Source: Bryobacterales bacterium KBS 96
Lineage (GTDB): Bacteria; Acidobacteriota; Terriglobia; Bryobacterales; Bryobacteraceae
DNA: 64,000 nucleotides
Direction of reading: 5' to 3'
NCBI GenBank assembly: GCA_000381625.1
Contig: KB906767.1
Coordinates: forward strand, 3,119,304-3,183,303
The notes under the pieces were generated by a model, which ran no database searches, was not told where the DNA came from, and worked only from the letters and a program-made list of their open reading frames with translations. Shown in pieces: positions 17,713 to 28,106 of this stretch (position 1 is the stretch's first letter; each line of letters begins with the position of its first letter). Both the position numbers and the translations under genes were made by a program.

Positions 17713-19116
17713 GTGACTTCCAACGCAGAATCAAGCGGTGTTCAGTTAAGTTTTACGCTTCAGGCGGAGCGGCGCGTCTTCAGCGTCAGCGAATTGACCA
17801 GCGAAATCCGGGGGATTTTTTCCCAGCAGTTTCGCGACGTGTGGGTGCTGGGCGAGATTTCCGGCTGCAAAGCGGCCACCAGCGGCCATTTCTATTTTTC
17901 GCTTAAAGATGCGACGAGCCAGGTCAAGGCAGTCCTATTCAGAGGCTCCGCGCGCTGGCTGAAGTTCCGGCCTCAAGACGGAATGATGGTGCTGGCGCGC
18001 GGCAGCCTGGATGTGTACGAAGCGCGCGGCGAATACCAGCTCATCGTGGAACATCTGGAGCCGCAAGGCGCGGGGGCTCTGCAACTTGCCTTCGAGCAGC
18101 TAAAGAAGAAGCTGGAAGCGGAGGGCTTGTTCGCGGCTACGCGCAAACGCCCGCTGCCCAAATTTCCGCGGCGCATTGGCATCGTGACGTCACCTTCCGG
18201 AGCCGTCATTCGGGACATTCTGCACGTCCTCAGCCGGCGTTTTCCCGGTTTGCACATTCGACTTTTTCCAGCGCAAGTACAGGGCGATGGCGCGATGGAG
18301 CAGGTCTGCCGCGGCCTTCAATTCTTCAGTACCGGCGGATGGGCGGACGTTGTGATTGTCGCCAGGGGCGGCGGCTCCATCGAAGATCTTTGGACCTTCA
18401 ATGAAGAAGCGGTCGCCAGAGCGATCGCCGCCTGCGGCAAGCCGGTTATCTCGGCCATTGGGCACGAAACGGATTACACAATCGCGGATTTCGTCGCCGA
18501 TCTGCGCGCTCCGACGCCATCCGCCGCGGCCGAACTGCTTATTTGCACCCGCGAGAGTTTGCTGGAGCAGATTACGGCGGCGCGCGAACGCCTGCTGCGG
18601 GCTGCGCGTTATCGGATATTGATGTGCGCGCGTGAACTGCAGCAGCATGGGGCGGAACGCGCCGAGGCACTGCTGCATCGCACATTGACACGAGGAGCCC
18701 AGCGGGTGGACGAACTGGAGTTCACCTTGCGTGCCCTCGCTCATGACAATTTGGCAGGCAGGCGAAAGCACCTTCAGAAATCTACGCAACGGCTGCAATC
18801 GCTCGATCTGCGGCTGCGGTATGCGCGGGCGGGGGCCAGATTAAATGCCGCCGAGTTCCAGTTAAAACAACTTGGACGCGGGATGATTTGGAAAGCACAG
18901 CATCGTTACGAATCGCTGACCGGGCATATGAAGCAACTCAGTCCGCTTGCCGTGCTCGGCCGTGGATATTCGATTGTGCAGGACGAAAGCGGCCGGATCG
19001 TGCGCCGGTCGAAGGATACCGAGCCCGGCAAACTGGTGAATGTGCGGCTCGGCGAAGGCCGCATCGAAGCACGCGTGGAGCGGAGTATTCACGGGCCAGC
19101 GGCCCGCGAAACGTGA
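17713..19116 (+). CDS. xseA: Exodeoxyribonuclease VII large subunit
   Basis: Catalytic subunit of the single-strand exonuclease ExoVII. 467 residues: an OB-fold nucleic-acid-binding domain (about 16-110, [22 protein letters not shown]), then the catalytic domain with [32 protein letters not shown] and [17 protein letters not shown], a long coiled-coil stretch, and a C-terminal segment with [12 protein letters not shown]. The GTG start at 17713 is preceded by an A-rich leader rather than a strong ribosome-binding site. The small subunit xseB is not next to it. Confidence 0.95.
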   Translation: MTSNAESSGVQLSFTLQAERRVFSVSELTSEIRGIFSQQFRDVWVLGEISGCKAATSGHFYFSLKDATSQVKAVLFRGSARWLKFRPQDGMMVLARGSLDVYEARGEYQLIVEHLEPQGAGALQLAFEQLKKKLEAEGLFAATRKRPLPKFPRRIGIVTSPSGAVIRDILHVLSRRFPGLHIRLFPAQVQGDGAMEQVCRGLQFFSTGGWADVVIVARGGGSIEDLWTFNEEAVARAIAACGKPVISAIGHETDYTIADFVADLRAPTPSAAAELLICTRESLLEQITAARERLLRAARYRILMCARELQQHGAERAEALLHRTLTRGAQRVDELEFTLRALAHDNLAGRRKHLQKSTQRLQSLDLRLRYARAGARLNAAEFQLKQLGRGMIWKAQHRYESLTGHMKQLSPLAVLGRGYSIVQDESGRIVRRSKDTEPGKLVNVRLGEGRIEARVERSIHGPAARET

Positions 19117-19204
19117 CGAAGACTTTCCGCTCCTTGACAGGCACGGTTCGGTGCTGGAGAGCGAGCGCCTTCAACGGAGCGGTCTGCGCGGCTATAGGCT
19201 CCCT

Positions 19205-20419
19205 CTACTTCGGCAGCGCAAACCGGAATGCCGAGCCGTTTTTGCCGTCGCTCTCCACCCAGATACGGCCTCCGTGGCTCTCGACGATCTTCCTGCAAAT
19301 TGCCAGACCCATTCCGGTGCCCGGCACTTCGCGGCCATGCAGGCGTTTGAAGACGCCGAAAATATGCTGGTGAAATCTCGGCTCGATGCCAATGCCGTTG
19401 TCGCGCACCGTGAGAATCCACTCGTCCTCCGATTCATCGGCACTTACGTGAATCAACGGAGGCAATTCACCTCGGTATTTCAAAGAATTCCCGATTAGAT
19501 TCTGGAAGAGCTGCGACATCTGCCCCTCGTCCACAATGAGCTCCGGCAACGCATCGTAAGTGACCGTCGCCTTATGTTCCTTGATGGAGCGTTCGACGTT
19601 CAACAGCGCCCACTGCAATGCGTTTCCCAAATCTGCCGGGCGGCGCCTAAGGGTTCCCGATCCAACGCGCGAATAAATGAGCAGGTCGTGAATCAGCGTA
19701 TTCATGCGGGCAACGCCGTCTACCATGAAGCCGGCGTATTCGGACGCTTCCGCGTCGCCGGCATACCGGCGTTGCAGCAGTTGCGCGTAGCTGCCGATGG
19801 ATCGCAGAGGTTCCTGTAGATCGTGACTTGCGGCGTAGGCGAATTGCTGCAACTCTTCATTCGCGTTTCGAAGAGCCTGCATGGATTCCTCGAGCGCTTT
19901 CTCGGCGCGCTTTCGCTGTGTCACATCCACAAATGCGGAGAACGTGCGCCGCACCCGGCCTTCCTCATCGAACAGAGGCTTGGCCGATCCATAAATGAAA
20001 TAGCGGACGCCGTCGTCGCGCACGATTTCAAGTTCGTCGTGAACCTCTCGCCCGGTACGGTACGCCCGCTGTTGGGGCAACTCGGAACCCGCCACCGGTT
20101 TTCCGTTTCTGTATACGTGAAATGGCAACTCCGCCGCGGACTCCTCCGTAAGAGAAGCATTCTGATCGGGGTCGATGCCGAGCAACGCCGCGAACGCCGG
20201 GTTGACTTCGATGCGATTGGATTCGGGGTCCTCGGAAATCGCAATGGGGACGGGCATCCTCATGACAATTGTTTCCAGATCGGCGAGCCGTGCTCGCAGC
20301 GCGGAATTCTCCTGCCTTAGGCGATCGATGTCGTTTAACGGCCCATGCGCGTCCATCGCGTTGATATGGAAGATCCTCAACTCCCTACTCTTCCCTGCGG
20401 ATAAACGCAGGCAATCCAT
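19205..20419 (-). CDS. PAS-domain sensor histidine kinase
   Basis: 404 residues, no transmembrane segment, so a soluble sensor. A short coiled coil (IDRLRQENSALRARLADLE, 31-49) leads to a PAS domain (about 50-165) with a PAC-like end FSAFVDVTQRKRAEKALEES. Then comes HisKA with phospho-acceptor H199 in YAASHDLQEPLRSIGSYA, and an HATPase with NLIGNSLKY (N box), DNGIGIE (G1) and GTGMGLAICRKIV (G2). The HisKA sequence is of the Cph1/cyanobacterial style. No response regulator is adjacent. The start at 20419 is supported by GGAGAG seven bases upstream. Possibly the last gene of the fabD-peptidase run. Confidence 0.92.
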   Translation of the reverse strand: MDCLRLSAGKSRELRIFHINAMDAHGPLNDIDRLRQENSALRARLADLETIVMRMPVPIAISEDPESNRIEVNPAFAALLGIDPDQNASLTEESAAELPFHVYRNGKPVAGSELPQQRAYRTGREVHDELEIVRDDGVRYFIYGSAKPLFDEEGRVRRTFSAFVDVTQRKRAEKALEESMQALRNANEELQQFAYAASHDLQEPLRSIGSYAQLLQRRYAGDAEASEYAGFMVDGVARMNTLIHDLLIYSRVGSGTLRRRPADLGNALQWALLNVERSIKEHKATVTYDALPELIVDEGQMSQLFQNLIGNSLKYRGELPPLIHVSADESEDEWILTVRDNGIGIEPRFHQHIFGVFKRLHGREVPGTGMGLAICRKIVESHGGRIWVESDGKNGSAFRFALPK

Positions 20420-20443
20420 AGACGCGCTCTCCAGGAATATTTA

Positions 20444-22504
20444 TCACGCTGCGGCTACTAACCCGGATCGTTCAAGCAACGCGTTCGCGTCCGGATCGCG
20501 CCCCATGAAGTTACGATATAGTTGCGCCGGATCGTCGCTGTCGCCTTTTTCGAGGATTTGGCGGCGGTATTCGGAACCCGTCGTCACGTTGAATATGCCC
20601 TCGCGGCGAAAACGCGTAAACGCATCCGCATCCAGCACTTCCGCCCATTTGTATGAATAATATCCGGCTCCGTAGCCGACCGGATTGGCGAACAGATGGG
20701 TGAAGCTGGCGATCATTCCGTAATTCTCGGGAAGCGGGGCCGGGGTAAAGCGGGCGAGAATCGCGCGGCTGTAGGCGATCACGGCGCCATCGCGCTCCGG
20801 TTGGTACTCGCGGTGAAGTTTCAGGTCAACCAACCCTAGCCCGAGTTGGCGCATCTGGGCGTTAGCGCTCCGGAAATTGCGGGCGCGCTTCATCTTCTGG
20901 AAGAGCGCTTCCGGAATCGGCTCGCCGGTCTTGTAGTGTTTGGCGAACCGGTCCAGCGCCTCCCGCTCCATGCACCAGTTTTCCATGATTTGGGACGGCA
21001 ATTCGACAAAATCCCAAGGCACGTTTGTTCCTGAAAGGCTCCGGACCGGAACCCGGCTGAGAGTGTGATGCAGCAGATGTCCGAATTCATGGAAAATGGT
21101 TTCCACTTCGCGGTGCGTCAACAGCGACGGGGTGTTGCCTACGGGCGGCGTAAGATTTCCGCAGATCAGGCCAAGGTGCGGCTCGCCAAGGCCCGGATTG
21201 CCGGTGATGAGGGAATCCATCCAGGCTCCGCCACGTTTGTTCTCGCGGGGGAACCAGTCCGCATAGAATCCGCCCAGCAACTCGCCCGTGTGGCCGTCCT
21301 CCATTCGGTAGTACTTCACCGCGGGGTCCCATCCGGGAACTCCCGGCTCTTCCACGACTCTGATACCGAGCAGCCGTGAAAAGATCTCGAACATACCGGC
21401 AACAACGCTATCGAGTTGGAAATACGGCCGTAGTTCTTCCTCGTCGAAGTCGTACAAGGCGGCGCGCTGCTTTTCAGCGGCATAGGAGATATCCCACGGC
21501 GCGAGGCTCTCGTACCCAAGAGTGCGCGCGAATGCTTCGAGACTCGCGTTCTCCCGCTCAAAAGCAGCTTGCGTTTTTTCCCTGAGGTCTTCCAGGAAAT
21601 CGACAGCGGCGGAACCGGTATGGGCCATTCGCTCTTCGAGCACCAAATCCGCAAAATCGCGATAGCCCAGCAACTCAGCCTTTTCACGCCGCAGCCGTAG
21701 GATCTCGCTCAGCAGTTCGCGATTATCGTAAGCGCCTGCCGTCGAACGAGCGTTCGAGGCCTCCCAAAGTTGCCGCCGGATATCGCGGCTGTCCAGGTAT
21801 GTCATGGCGGCAATGTAGCTTGGGGCTTGAAGCGTCAGACGCCAGCCGTCGCGCCCCTTGGACTTGGCGTTTTCCCGGGCCGCGGAGCGCGCGCTCTCAG
21901 GCAATCCGGCAAGCTGCGCTTCGTCGGCAATCACCAGTTCATACGCGTTCGTCGCATCGAGAACGTTTTCCGAGAACCGGGTGGTGGCTTCAGTCAATGC
22001 GACGTCGAGCGCCTCCAGTTTTTTCTTCCCGGCGGGACCGAGATCGGCGCCGGCGCGCCGGAAACCGGCTACCGTCTTTTCCAGAAAGCGCTTGTGAACT
22101 CCCGTGAGGCTCTTAGCGCCGGTGCTCTCGTCGACCGCCTTTACCGCCGACCAGAGATCCGGATGCAACGGGATGGAGGAATAAAACGCGCTCACCGGCC
22201 CCTGCACGGCATTGTGGGCAGCTCGAAACGCCGGCGTGGTGGCCACCGATTCCAAGTGCCTCACGATGGCCATCGCATAATCGAGCGGCAGGGTGGCGCG
22301 GTCCAGCGCGGCTAGCACGCCTTCATAAGTACGCGGCGTTTGCTTGCTGCCGATCGCGTCGATACGCGCCTTCATGCCGACCAGAAGCTGCTCGACCGCG
22401 GGCTGCACGTGCTCTGCTTTAATCTTCTGGAACGGGATTGGAAATTGTTCATCGAGCAGCGGATTTGCCGCTTCCGAACTCGACTTCGTCTCCTGCAATG
22501 CCAC
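20444..22504 (-). CDS. prlC: M3 family oligopeptidase (oligopeptidase A type)
   Basis: Cytoplasmic zinc endopeptidase that clears peptides, including cleaved signal peptides. 686 residues, family length. Zinc site HEFGH around residue 470 in [14 protein letters not shown], with the distal glutamate in LPSQIMENW. No signal peptide. C-terminal region [20 protein letters not shown] is characteristic of M3A (PrlC/Dcp). It lies 24 bases upstream of the histidine kinase and 76 downstream of the M13 peptidase on the same strand. Confidence 0.94.
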   Translation of the reverse strand: MALQETKSSSEAANPLLDEQFPIPFQKIKAEHVQPAVEQLLVGMKARIDAIGSKQTPRTYEGVLAALDRATLPLDYAMAIVRHLESVATTPAFRAAHNAVQGPVSAFYSSIPLHPDLWSAVKAVDESTGAKSLTGVHKRFLEKTVAGFRRAGADLGPAGKKKLEALDVALTEATTRFSENVLDATNAYELVIADEAQLAGLPESARSAARENAKSKGRDGWRLTLQAPSYIAAMTYLDSRDIRRQLWEASNARSTAGAYDNRELLSEILRLRREKAELLGYRDFADLVLEERMAHTGSAAVDFLEDLREKTQAAFERENASLEAFARTLGYESLAPWDISYAAEKQRAALYDFDEEELRPYFQLDSVVAGMFEIFSRLLGIRVVEEPGVPGWDPAVKYYRMEDGHTGELLGGFYADWFPRENKRGGAWMDSLITGNPGLGEPHLGLICGNLTPPVGNTPSLLTHREVETIFHEFGHLLHHTLSRVPVRSLSGTNVPWDFVELPSQIMENWCMEREALDRFAKHYKTGEPIPEALFQKMKRARNFRSANAQMRQLGLGLVDLKLHREYQPERDGAVIAYSRAILARFTPAPLPENYGMIASFTHLFANPVGYGAGYYSYKWAEVLDADAFTRFRREGIFNVTTGSEYRRQILEKGDSDDPAQLYRNFMGRDPDANALLERSGLVAAA

Positions 22505-22580
22505 ACATCCTCCACAACCGCTCCGCCGCGATACACCACGGGCGTACGGACTAACGGTTTACTGAATTACTCTTCAGGAC

Positions 22581-24623
22581 CTACCAGACACGGCACGCCT
22601 TGCCGGGGGCGGCGAACATCGCTTGTCCTTCATGACACCCCCAGGCTTTCGAGAATGCCTCCGAGTTCTTCACGACGCCATTCACGCGAGCCGCTGGCGG
22701 GGAATGCGTGTCCGTTTGGGCTCGCAACCGTTCGTCTTCCGGCCGGATATTAGAACACCAGATCTGGCCGAAGCCCAGGAAGAACTGCTGCGCCGTCGTG
22801 TAGCCATCTTTTTTGTCGCTCGGGCTGCCGCCATGTTTCGTCAAGCTATCCAGAAGAGCCATGTAAGCCAGGCGGACACCGCCGTTGTCGGCCGTGTTCT
22901 CGCCAAGAGAGAGCTTGCCGTTCACGTGAACGCCGGGAACCGGCTCGAACTGAGAATACTCCTTCACGATGCAATCGGCCAGCTTATCGAATTCCTCTTC
23001 ATCCTTCTTCTGCCACCAGTCGCGAAGATTCCCATCGGCGTCAAATTGGCGTCCCTCATCGTCGAACGCGTGCGTCAGTTCATGGCCGACCACGGCGCCG
23101 ATGCCTCCATAATTCACCGCATCGGCGGCTTTATTCGAATAGAACGGAGGCTGCAGGATGCCCGCCGGGAAATTTATATTGTTCTCAAGTGGATCGTAGT
23201 AAGCATTCACGGTGGGAGGCGTCATGGCCCATTCGGTGCGGTCCACCGGTTTGCCGATTTTGTTCCGGTCGCGCTGCGTATCGAATTCATTCGCCCGGAA
23301 CATGTTGCCCAGATAGTCGCCCTTCTTGATTTCCAGATGGGAGTAGTCGCGCCACTTATCCGGGTAACCGATCTTGTTCGTCACGGCGGCCAGCTTGATC
23401 AGCGCCTGTTTCTTGGTTTCCGGCGTCATCCACGTCAAGGATTGAATATCCACGCCCATCTCATGCTCGATCTCGTGCACCATCTCGAGCGTGCGCTCCT
23501 TTCCCTGCTTGCCGAATGTCTGCTCGACATAGCGCTTTCCAATGGCTTCGCCCAGTTCGCCGTCCGTCATTTGGATGCACCGCTTCCAGCGAGGCCTCAG
23601 TTGCTGGGCGCCGGTCAGAGTTCGGCCGTAAAAGTCGAAATTCTCTTCGACGAACTCCTTTGGCAAAGCCCGGGAACTCGCGCTGACGTAATGCCAGGTC
23701 AGATAGTCCTTGAGGTCGTTCAGGCTGTAGGTCTGAATCACCTGATTCATGCTCTTGATGAAACCGGGCACGTCCACGTTCAGCGACGTGAATTCAGGCC
23801 CGCTGAGTTCGAGGAAATATTGCTGAAAGTTGAAATCCGGACTCAACGAAGAGAGCTGGCTCGTTTTGAAGCTGTGGACCAGGTTTTTCGGATTGCGGCG
23901 CGCCACAACATCGAGAGATCCTTTGGCCAGATCGGTCTCGATTTTCATGACGGCTTGCGCCTTCCGTTGTGCTTCCGCCGCCGGAATGCCAATTAGCTGA
24001 AACATTTTGCTAATATGCGTCACGTATTTCTGCCGCAGTTCGACCGATTTAGCATCGGTGCGGAAATAGTAGGCCTTTTCCGGGAGCCCGAGCCCGCCCT
24101 GATCCAGATCCGCGATTCCCATCTTCGCGTTGTTCGGATCGGGAGAGAATCCGAAATTGAAGAATACGCCCACCTGCCGCTTCTGTAAGTTGGCGACCTC
24201 GTTGGTGAGATCCTGTTTTGATGTCAAGCTGGCTATACGCTTCAGGCCCGGTTGGATCGGCTGCGTTCCCAATTTATCGATATCGTCGATGGCCATGCAC
24301 GAACCGTAAAAGTCCCCGATCTTCTGATCGAGCGCCGACCGGTCCGTGTGAGCTTCGGAATCTTCGGCGATCTGGCGAAGGATCGTCTGATTGCGCTCGT
24401 GCAATTCGTCGAAACGTCCCCACCGCGATTCGTCCTTCGGAATAGGATTGTTCTTCATCCAGCTCCCGCAGGCATACTGATAAAAATCCGTGCAGGGATC
24501 GACGTTCTTATCGATCGCCTTCAAGTCGAGGCCGCTTTGCGAGGCCGGAGCGGTATTGGCGCTCTGACCGAAAGCGATTCCCGCCGCTGCGCCCAGCATC
24601 AGAATCGGGATAAAAAGTTTCAT
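22581..24623 (-). CDS. M13 family metallopeptidase (PepO/neprilysin type), secreted
   Basis: 680 residues from the ATG at 24621-24623. The open frame extends 51 codons further, but only this start gives a clean signal peptide (FIPILMLGAAAGIAFG, cut near residue 20). Mature enzyme: CTDFYQYACGSWM near the N-terminus, typical of M13; zinc site HELTH near residue 515 in VVGHELTHAFDDEGRQFD; third ligand in LGENTADNGG; C-terminal CRVW, like the neprilysin CxxW end. It probably degrades peptides in the periplasm or outside. It starts 37 bases after the DUF885 gene. Confidence 0.95.
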   Translation of the reverse strand: MKLFIPILMLGAAAGIAFGQSANTAPASQSGLDLKAIDKNVDPCTDFYQYACGSWMKNNPIPKDESRWGRFDELHERNQTILRQIAEDSEAHTDRSALDQKIGDFYGSCMAIDDIDKLGTQPIQPGLKRIASLTSKQDLTNEVANLQKRQVGVFFNFGFSPDPNNAKMGIADLDQGGLGLPEKAYYFRTDAKSVELRQKYVTHISKMFQLIGIPAAEAQRKAQAVMKIETDLAKGSLDVVARRNPKNLVHSFKTSQLSSLSPDFNFQQYFLELSGPEFTSLNVDVPGFIKSMNQVIQTYSLNDLKDYLTWHYVSASSRALPKEFVEENFDFYGRTLTGAQQLRPRWKRCIQMTDGELGEAIGKRYVEQTFGKQGKERTLEMVHEIEHEMGVDIQSLTWMTPETKKQALIKLAAVTNKIGYPDKWRDYSHLEIKKGDYLGNMFRANEFDTQRDRNKIGKPVDRTEWAMTPPTVNAYYDPLENNINFPAGILQPPFYSNKAADAVNYGGIGAVVGHELTHAFDDEGRQFDADGNLRDWWQKKDEEEFDKLADCIVKEYSQFEPVPGVHVNGKLSLGENTADNGGVRLAYMALLDSLTKHGGSPSDKKDGYTTAQQFFLGFGQIWCSNIRPEDERLRAQTDTHSPPAARVNGVVKNSEAFSKAWGCHEGQAMFAAPGKACRVW

Positions 24624-24660
24624 ACCTATAACGAACAGTGTAATCGGGCGGTATCGTCCA

Positions 24661-26400
24661 CTATTGAAGCAGCAATTTTGAAAGCGTGGACATCGGAACC
24701 GAGCCTTCTTGCAGCGCACGTTCATGAAACCGGGAAGGATTGAACGTTGAGCCGCTCTTCTGCTTGTATGCGTCACGCAAATTCAGCCACGCCTGCCAGC
24801 CGACGAAGTAGGTCGGAAGCTGGCAGAACGTCAGTTTGGCCCGCTGCACTTTCGCGACGGCTTCCTGCCGCTCCTGGAAAGTTTGGTTGATCATCAGATC
24901 CAGTGCTTGCTGGTCCGTCATGCCCTGCGTCTGCATTTTGACGTCGAGAATGGTGTTCGCCACGACGCGCAGCATCTGCTTCTCGAATGTGAGCGTCATC
25001 TCGGGCGAGGCTTCGTAGCCATCGTCAATCATGACCTGCGTTGCGTACACGGCCCATCCCTCTACATAGGGATTGTTCGACAGCATTTCCCGCAGCACCG
25101 CGCGGGATTGCGGCTGGACGTCGTTCGCATATTGAAATTGAACCCAGTGGCCAGGCATCGCCTCATGAATCACCAGCGTTTGCAGACCCCACCGGTTATA
25201 CTCGCGCAGTTTCGATTCGACGTCGGCCTTCGGCATGTCCGGTGTAATCGGAGTAATCCAGAAAAAGGCGCCCAGTTTCGGCTCGAGCGGCGGCGCCGGC
25301 TGGAATCCGCCCACGCCATAAACGCCGCGCATGAACTCGGGAGTGGGAATTACCTCCAGATGACCGTTCTTCGGCAGCGGAAGAATATTGTGCGTCTTTA
25401 CAAATTGCGTCGCTTCGACAAGATCGGCCTTGGCCGAATCGAAGAATCGATCGCGGGTTGTATGCTGGGCCGCGATCTTGTTCAGCACCGCCGAAACAAG
25501 CCCGTTCAAGTCTTTCGGTTTGGGTTTCCCGGGGTAGTATTTCGGCCAGAGCTGCCCGGCTTGCTGCTGCATGTCGCGGCGAATTTCATCGAGCTTGGCT
25601 TCCGCCGCCGCGAGCGTCTCTTCAGGCGTGTGCCCGTTCGCGAGCGCGTACCGGAACTCCTGGGCATATAGATCGTGACCAAGCCGCCAATCTCTCGGAT
25701 GCCGGCTGAGGACGTTCTTCAACCAGGAGTTGAACGATTTCAGCGAGGTGAGCGCCTTCCCGGCGGCCGCATCGTACGCGCCCTTTAGAGCCGGCGGCAC
25801 TTTCGCTCGAACCTCATGGTCGATCAAATCGATATTGCCGTCGTTTTCCTGCTGCGCCACCCTATTCCAGATCTCCGGCGCATCCACCAGATTGGATTTG
25901 GCGGTGTTCAGAAATGCCGGTATTCTATTCAGGCGCGCAATGATATGGCCAAAGCGCTTATCCTCGGGCTCGTAGTTCAGGGTAAACGGCGCGTTGATGG
26001 CAGCACCGATTAGTTCCACATACATTGTGGGATTGTGCTTATAGGTTTGTATTTTATCGAGATCGAGTAATTGCGCTTCGCAATATTTGCGAATCAGATC
26101 CAGATCGGCGCGCGTCTCGGCGTCCAATTTGGAGGAATCCAATCTCCCCACATCGACGTGCATGGTGTTCAGGAAGATGCGCATTCCCTGTACGCCACGC
26201 TCACTGTAGTCGTCGAGAATGTCGTCGAGAACGACCTCCTGGTAGCGGTGAAAGCCAATCTGCGTTGCGTTTACCGGAGAGAGCGCCAAAGCGGAGCCGA
26301 TGAAGTCCTGCCGCATTTTTTCGATATCGATCGGTTTAACGGAACAGGACGTGGCGAACAAGGCCGCCCCCGCCAACGACAAAATGCTAACTTTGCGCAT
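24661..26400 (-). CDS. DUF885 lipoprotein, putative zinc peptidase
   Basis: 579 residues with a lipoprotein signal: basic start, SILSLAGAALFATSC, lipobox cysteine at 19. The DUF885 domain follows, with the metal-binding HEAMPGHWVQFQY near residue 411 and the glutamate segment EGWAVYATQ. Members of this family are regarded as metallo(carboxy)peptidases, largely by motif; the substrate is unknown. Its start overlaps the end of fabD by 14 bases, suggesting co-translation, and an M13 peptidase follows. Confidence 0.88.
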   Translation of the reverse strand: MRKVSILSLAGAALFATSCSVKPIDIEKMRQDFIGSALALSPVNATQIGFHRYQEVVLDDILDDYSERGVQGMRIFLNTMHVDVGRLDSSKLDAETRADLDLIRKYCEAQLLDLDKIQTYKHNPTMYVELIGAAINAPFTLNYEPEDKRFGHIIARLNRIPAFLNTAKSNLVDAPEIWNRVAQQENDGNIDLIDHEVRAKVPPALKGAYDAAAGKALTSLKSFNSWLKNVLSRHPRDWRLGHDLYAQEFRYALANGHTPEETLAAAEAKLDEIRRDMQQQAGQLWPKYYPGKPKPKDLNGLVSAVLNKIAAQHTTRDRFFDSAKADLVEATQFVKTHNILPLPKNGHLEVIPTPEFMRGVYGVGGFQPAPPLEPKLGAFFWITPITPDMPKADVESKLREYNRWGLQTLVIHEAMPGHWVQFQYANDVQPQSRAVLREMLSNNPYVEGWAVYATQVMIDDGYEASPEMTLTFEKQMLRVVANTILDVKMQTQGMTDQQALDLMINQTFQERQEAVAKVQRAKLTFCQLPTYFVGWQAWLNLRDAYKQKSGSTFNPSRFHERALQEGSVPMSTLSKLLLQ

Positions 26401-27319
26401 CCTTCACTTTCTCCAGATCGGCAGGTTCGCCGAATCTGACACACTTGAGCGTTGGATCGATCTGGCGGCAAAGTCCGGTGAGAACGCTGCCCGGACCGGC
26501 TTCGATGAAGCGCGTAATCCCACGACTCGCAGTCTTACGAATCGAATCGGTCCAGCGTACCGGATTTGGAATCTGCTGGTATAGTCCTTCGCGCGCCTCG
26601 GCGGCGGCGCGGATTTCTAAGGCCTGCCAGTTGTTCACCAGGGGAATGTCCAAATCCTTAAAATTCGCCGCGTCTAAATCCTGTTTGAGCCGTTGTTGAG
26701 CGGGCTTCATCAGAGGGCAATGGAACGGAGCGCTGACCGGAAGAAGAACAACTTTTCTCGCGCCGGCCGCTTTCGCCAGTTGCGTGGCGCGCTCGACGGC
26801 TGCCGTGTGGCCGGCAATTACGATTTGGTCCGGCGAATTCAAATTAGCGGCCGTAACGATTTCGCCTTGCGCCGCCTCGGCCAGAATTCCATCCAGCTTG
26901 TCTTCAGGCAACTTCAGCAAAGCGGCCATGGCGCCCACTCCGAAGGGCACGGCTTCCTGCATGTACCGGCCGCGTTTGCGGACAAGCCGGAGAGCGTCCT
27001 CGAATTCGAGCGCACCCGCGGCGACCAACGCGGAGTATTCGCCCAGGCTATGCCCCGCCACGATGTCGGGATGGTAGCCGGCCTCGCCGAGCACCCGCCA
27101 CGCTGCAACCGAAACGGCCAAGAGCGCCGGCTGTGTGTTTTCGGTTTTCTTCAGTTCCTCGTCGGGACCTTCGAAGCAAAGTCGGGAAAGCGAGACTCCA
27201 AGCGTGTCGTCGGCCTGTTCGAAGGTATTGTGGGCGATGGAAAATTGTTCTGCAAGTAGTTTTCCCATGCCGGTCGATTGAGAGCCTTGGCCGGGAAAGA
27301 GAAATGCGATCTGAGCCAT
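26387..27319 (-). CDS. fabD: Malonyl-CoA:ACP transacylase
   Basis: Loads malonyl groups onto acyl carrier protein for fatty-acid synthesis. 310 residues from the ATG at 27319 (MAQIAFLFPGQGSQ); a start five codons upstream is possible. Nucleophile S91 in GHSLGEY, catalytic histidine in SAPFHCPLM near 200, and the family end FIEAGPGSVLTGL. Unusually it is not with other fab genes; it heads a run of peptidase genes, overlapping the DUF885 gene by 14 bases. Confidence 0.95.
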   Translation of the reverse strand: MAQIAFLFPGQGSQSTGMGKLLAEQFSIAHNTFEQADDTLGVSLSRLCFEGPDEELKKTENTQPALLAVSVAAWRVLGEAGYHPDIVAGHSLGEYSALVAAGALEFEDALRLVRKRGRYMQEAVPFGVGAMAALLKLPEDKLDGILAEAAQGEIVTAANLNSPDQIVIAGHTAAVERATQLAKAAGARKVVLLPVSAPFHCPLMKPAQQRLKQDLDAANFKDLDIPLVNNWQALEIRAAAEAREGLYQQIPNPVRWTDSIRKTASRGITRFIEAGPGSVLTGLCRQIDPTLKCVRFGEPADLEKVKDAQS

Positions 27320-27466
27320 GGAATGGTTTCGCAATATGCCCCCTCATTGTAGTGGGTCCGTCATTCCCACCACGTCACTGAAACAAGATTGTAAAAGTTT
27401 TTCTATTTGCGCATCCATTGGCATGCATTCTGCGTCTTCTCCATCGAGGGCGCAAGGAGAATGGGC

Positions 27467-27655
27467 ATGATAAATAAACCTTCACAATCGGCCGGGCGAG
27501 TTGAGATCGTTTACTGTCCTATGTGTACACACACGGTGCAAGCAGCAGTGGTCGCAAAAGGCAAACGCCTTGTGGTCGCGCCGGGCCAAACATGCGGCCG
27601 TTGCCGTTCGGCGCTCGACGCCGGTTATGTGATTCGCCGGGAACGGGCTGCTTAG
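27467..27655 (+). CDS. Small zinc-ribbon protein
   Basis: 62 residues from the ATG at 27467, which has AAGGAG seven bases upstream; earlier in-frame starts lack this. Two knuckles, YCPMCTHTV and TCGRCRSAL, separated by a strand-rich hydrophobic segment, form a rubredoxin-like zinc ribbon. Function unknown. Another small zinc-ribbon gene follows after 51 bases on the same strand. Confidence 0.7.
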   Translation: MINKPSQSAGRVEIVYCPMCTHTVQAAVVAKGKRLVVAPGQTCGRCRSALDAGYVIRRERAA

Positions 27656-27706
27656 CAATTACCCCAGCAGATGACGCAGTAACTGTTCTATAGTGAAAGC
27701 GAAACT

Positions 27707-27946
27707 ATGCGAAAGAAGAACCAGCCGAATTCACCGCCAATCATTCCCGAGAGTTTACTGGAGCTGGCTAAGAAATCGGTGGAGACAGATAAGCCGGTGC
27801 GCGCCGCCAGACACTGTGCGGTTTGCGGCACAGCCTACACGCCGATGAGCGGTCCACAGCAGACCGAAGATCTTTGTTGGGTTTGCCGTAGGCTCAAGAT
27901 CAGCGCGTGGCGGGACACGGACCAACAGGTATCGGCTCAGGAATAA
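27707..27946 (+). CDS. Small zinc-ribbon protein
   Basis: 79 residues with one likely zinc site made of CAVCG and CWVCRR, 19 residues apart, after a basic, proline-rich N-terminus (MRKKNQPNSPPIIP). Function unknown; perhaps a nucleic-acid- or protein-binding accessory factor. It shares a probable transcript with the preceding zinc-ribbon gene and is closed by a strong terminator. Confidence 0.65.
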   Translation: MRKKNQPNSPPIIPESLLELAKKSVETDKPVRAARHCAVCGTAYTPMSGPQQTEDLCWVCRRLKISAWRDTDQQVSAQE

Positions 27947-27968
27947 AGCAAAGAACAGTTTGGATACG

Positions 27969-28004
27969 ACAAAGGCTCCGGTTGGCGGGGCCTTTGTGTT
28001 TTTT
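27969..28004 (+). terminator. Rho-independent terminator after the zinc-ribbon pair
   Basis: Stem ACAAAGGC (27969-27976) with GCCTTTGT (27990-27997) encloses a second CCG/CGG pairing and a short loop. The run G-TTTTTT (27998-28004) follows immediately. Confidence 0.92.
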
Positions 28005-28106
28005 AAGCTAAGTATGTACGGGTCATCGATGTGGCTCGCACACCTGAATCTGAGCCGGAAAGGCTTAGCGACCACTACCGGCCCAAGTTTCGGAGCCTCT
28101 TTGGAG

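Noticed and set aside
16160-17734. Long N-terminal extension of glnA (55 extra codons)
   Set aside because: The family start and a ribosome-binding site are at 17569; the extension overlaps the start of divergent xseA.
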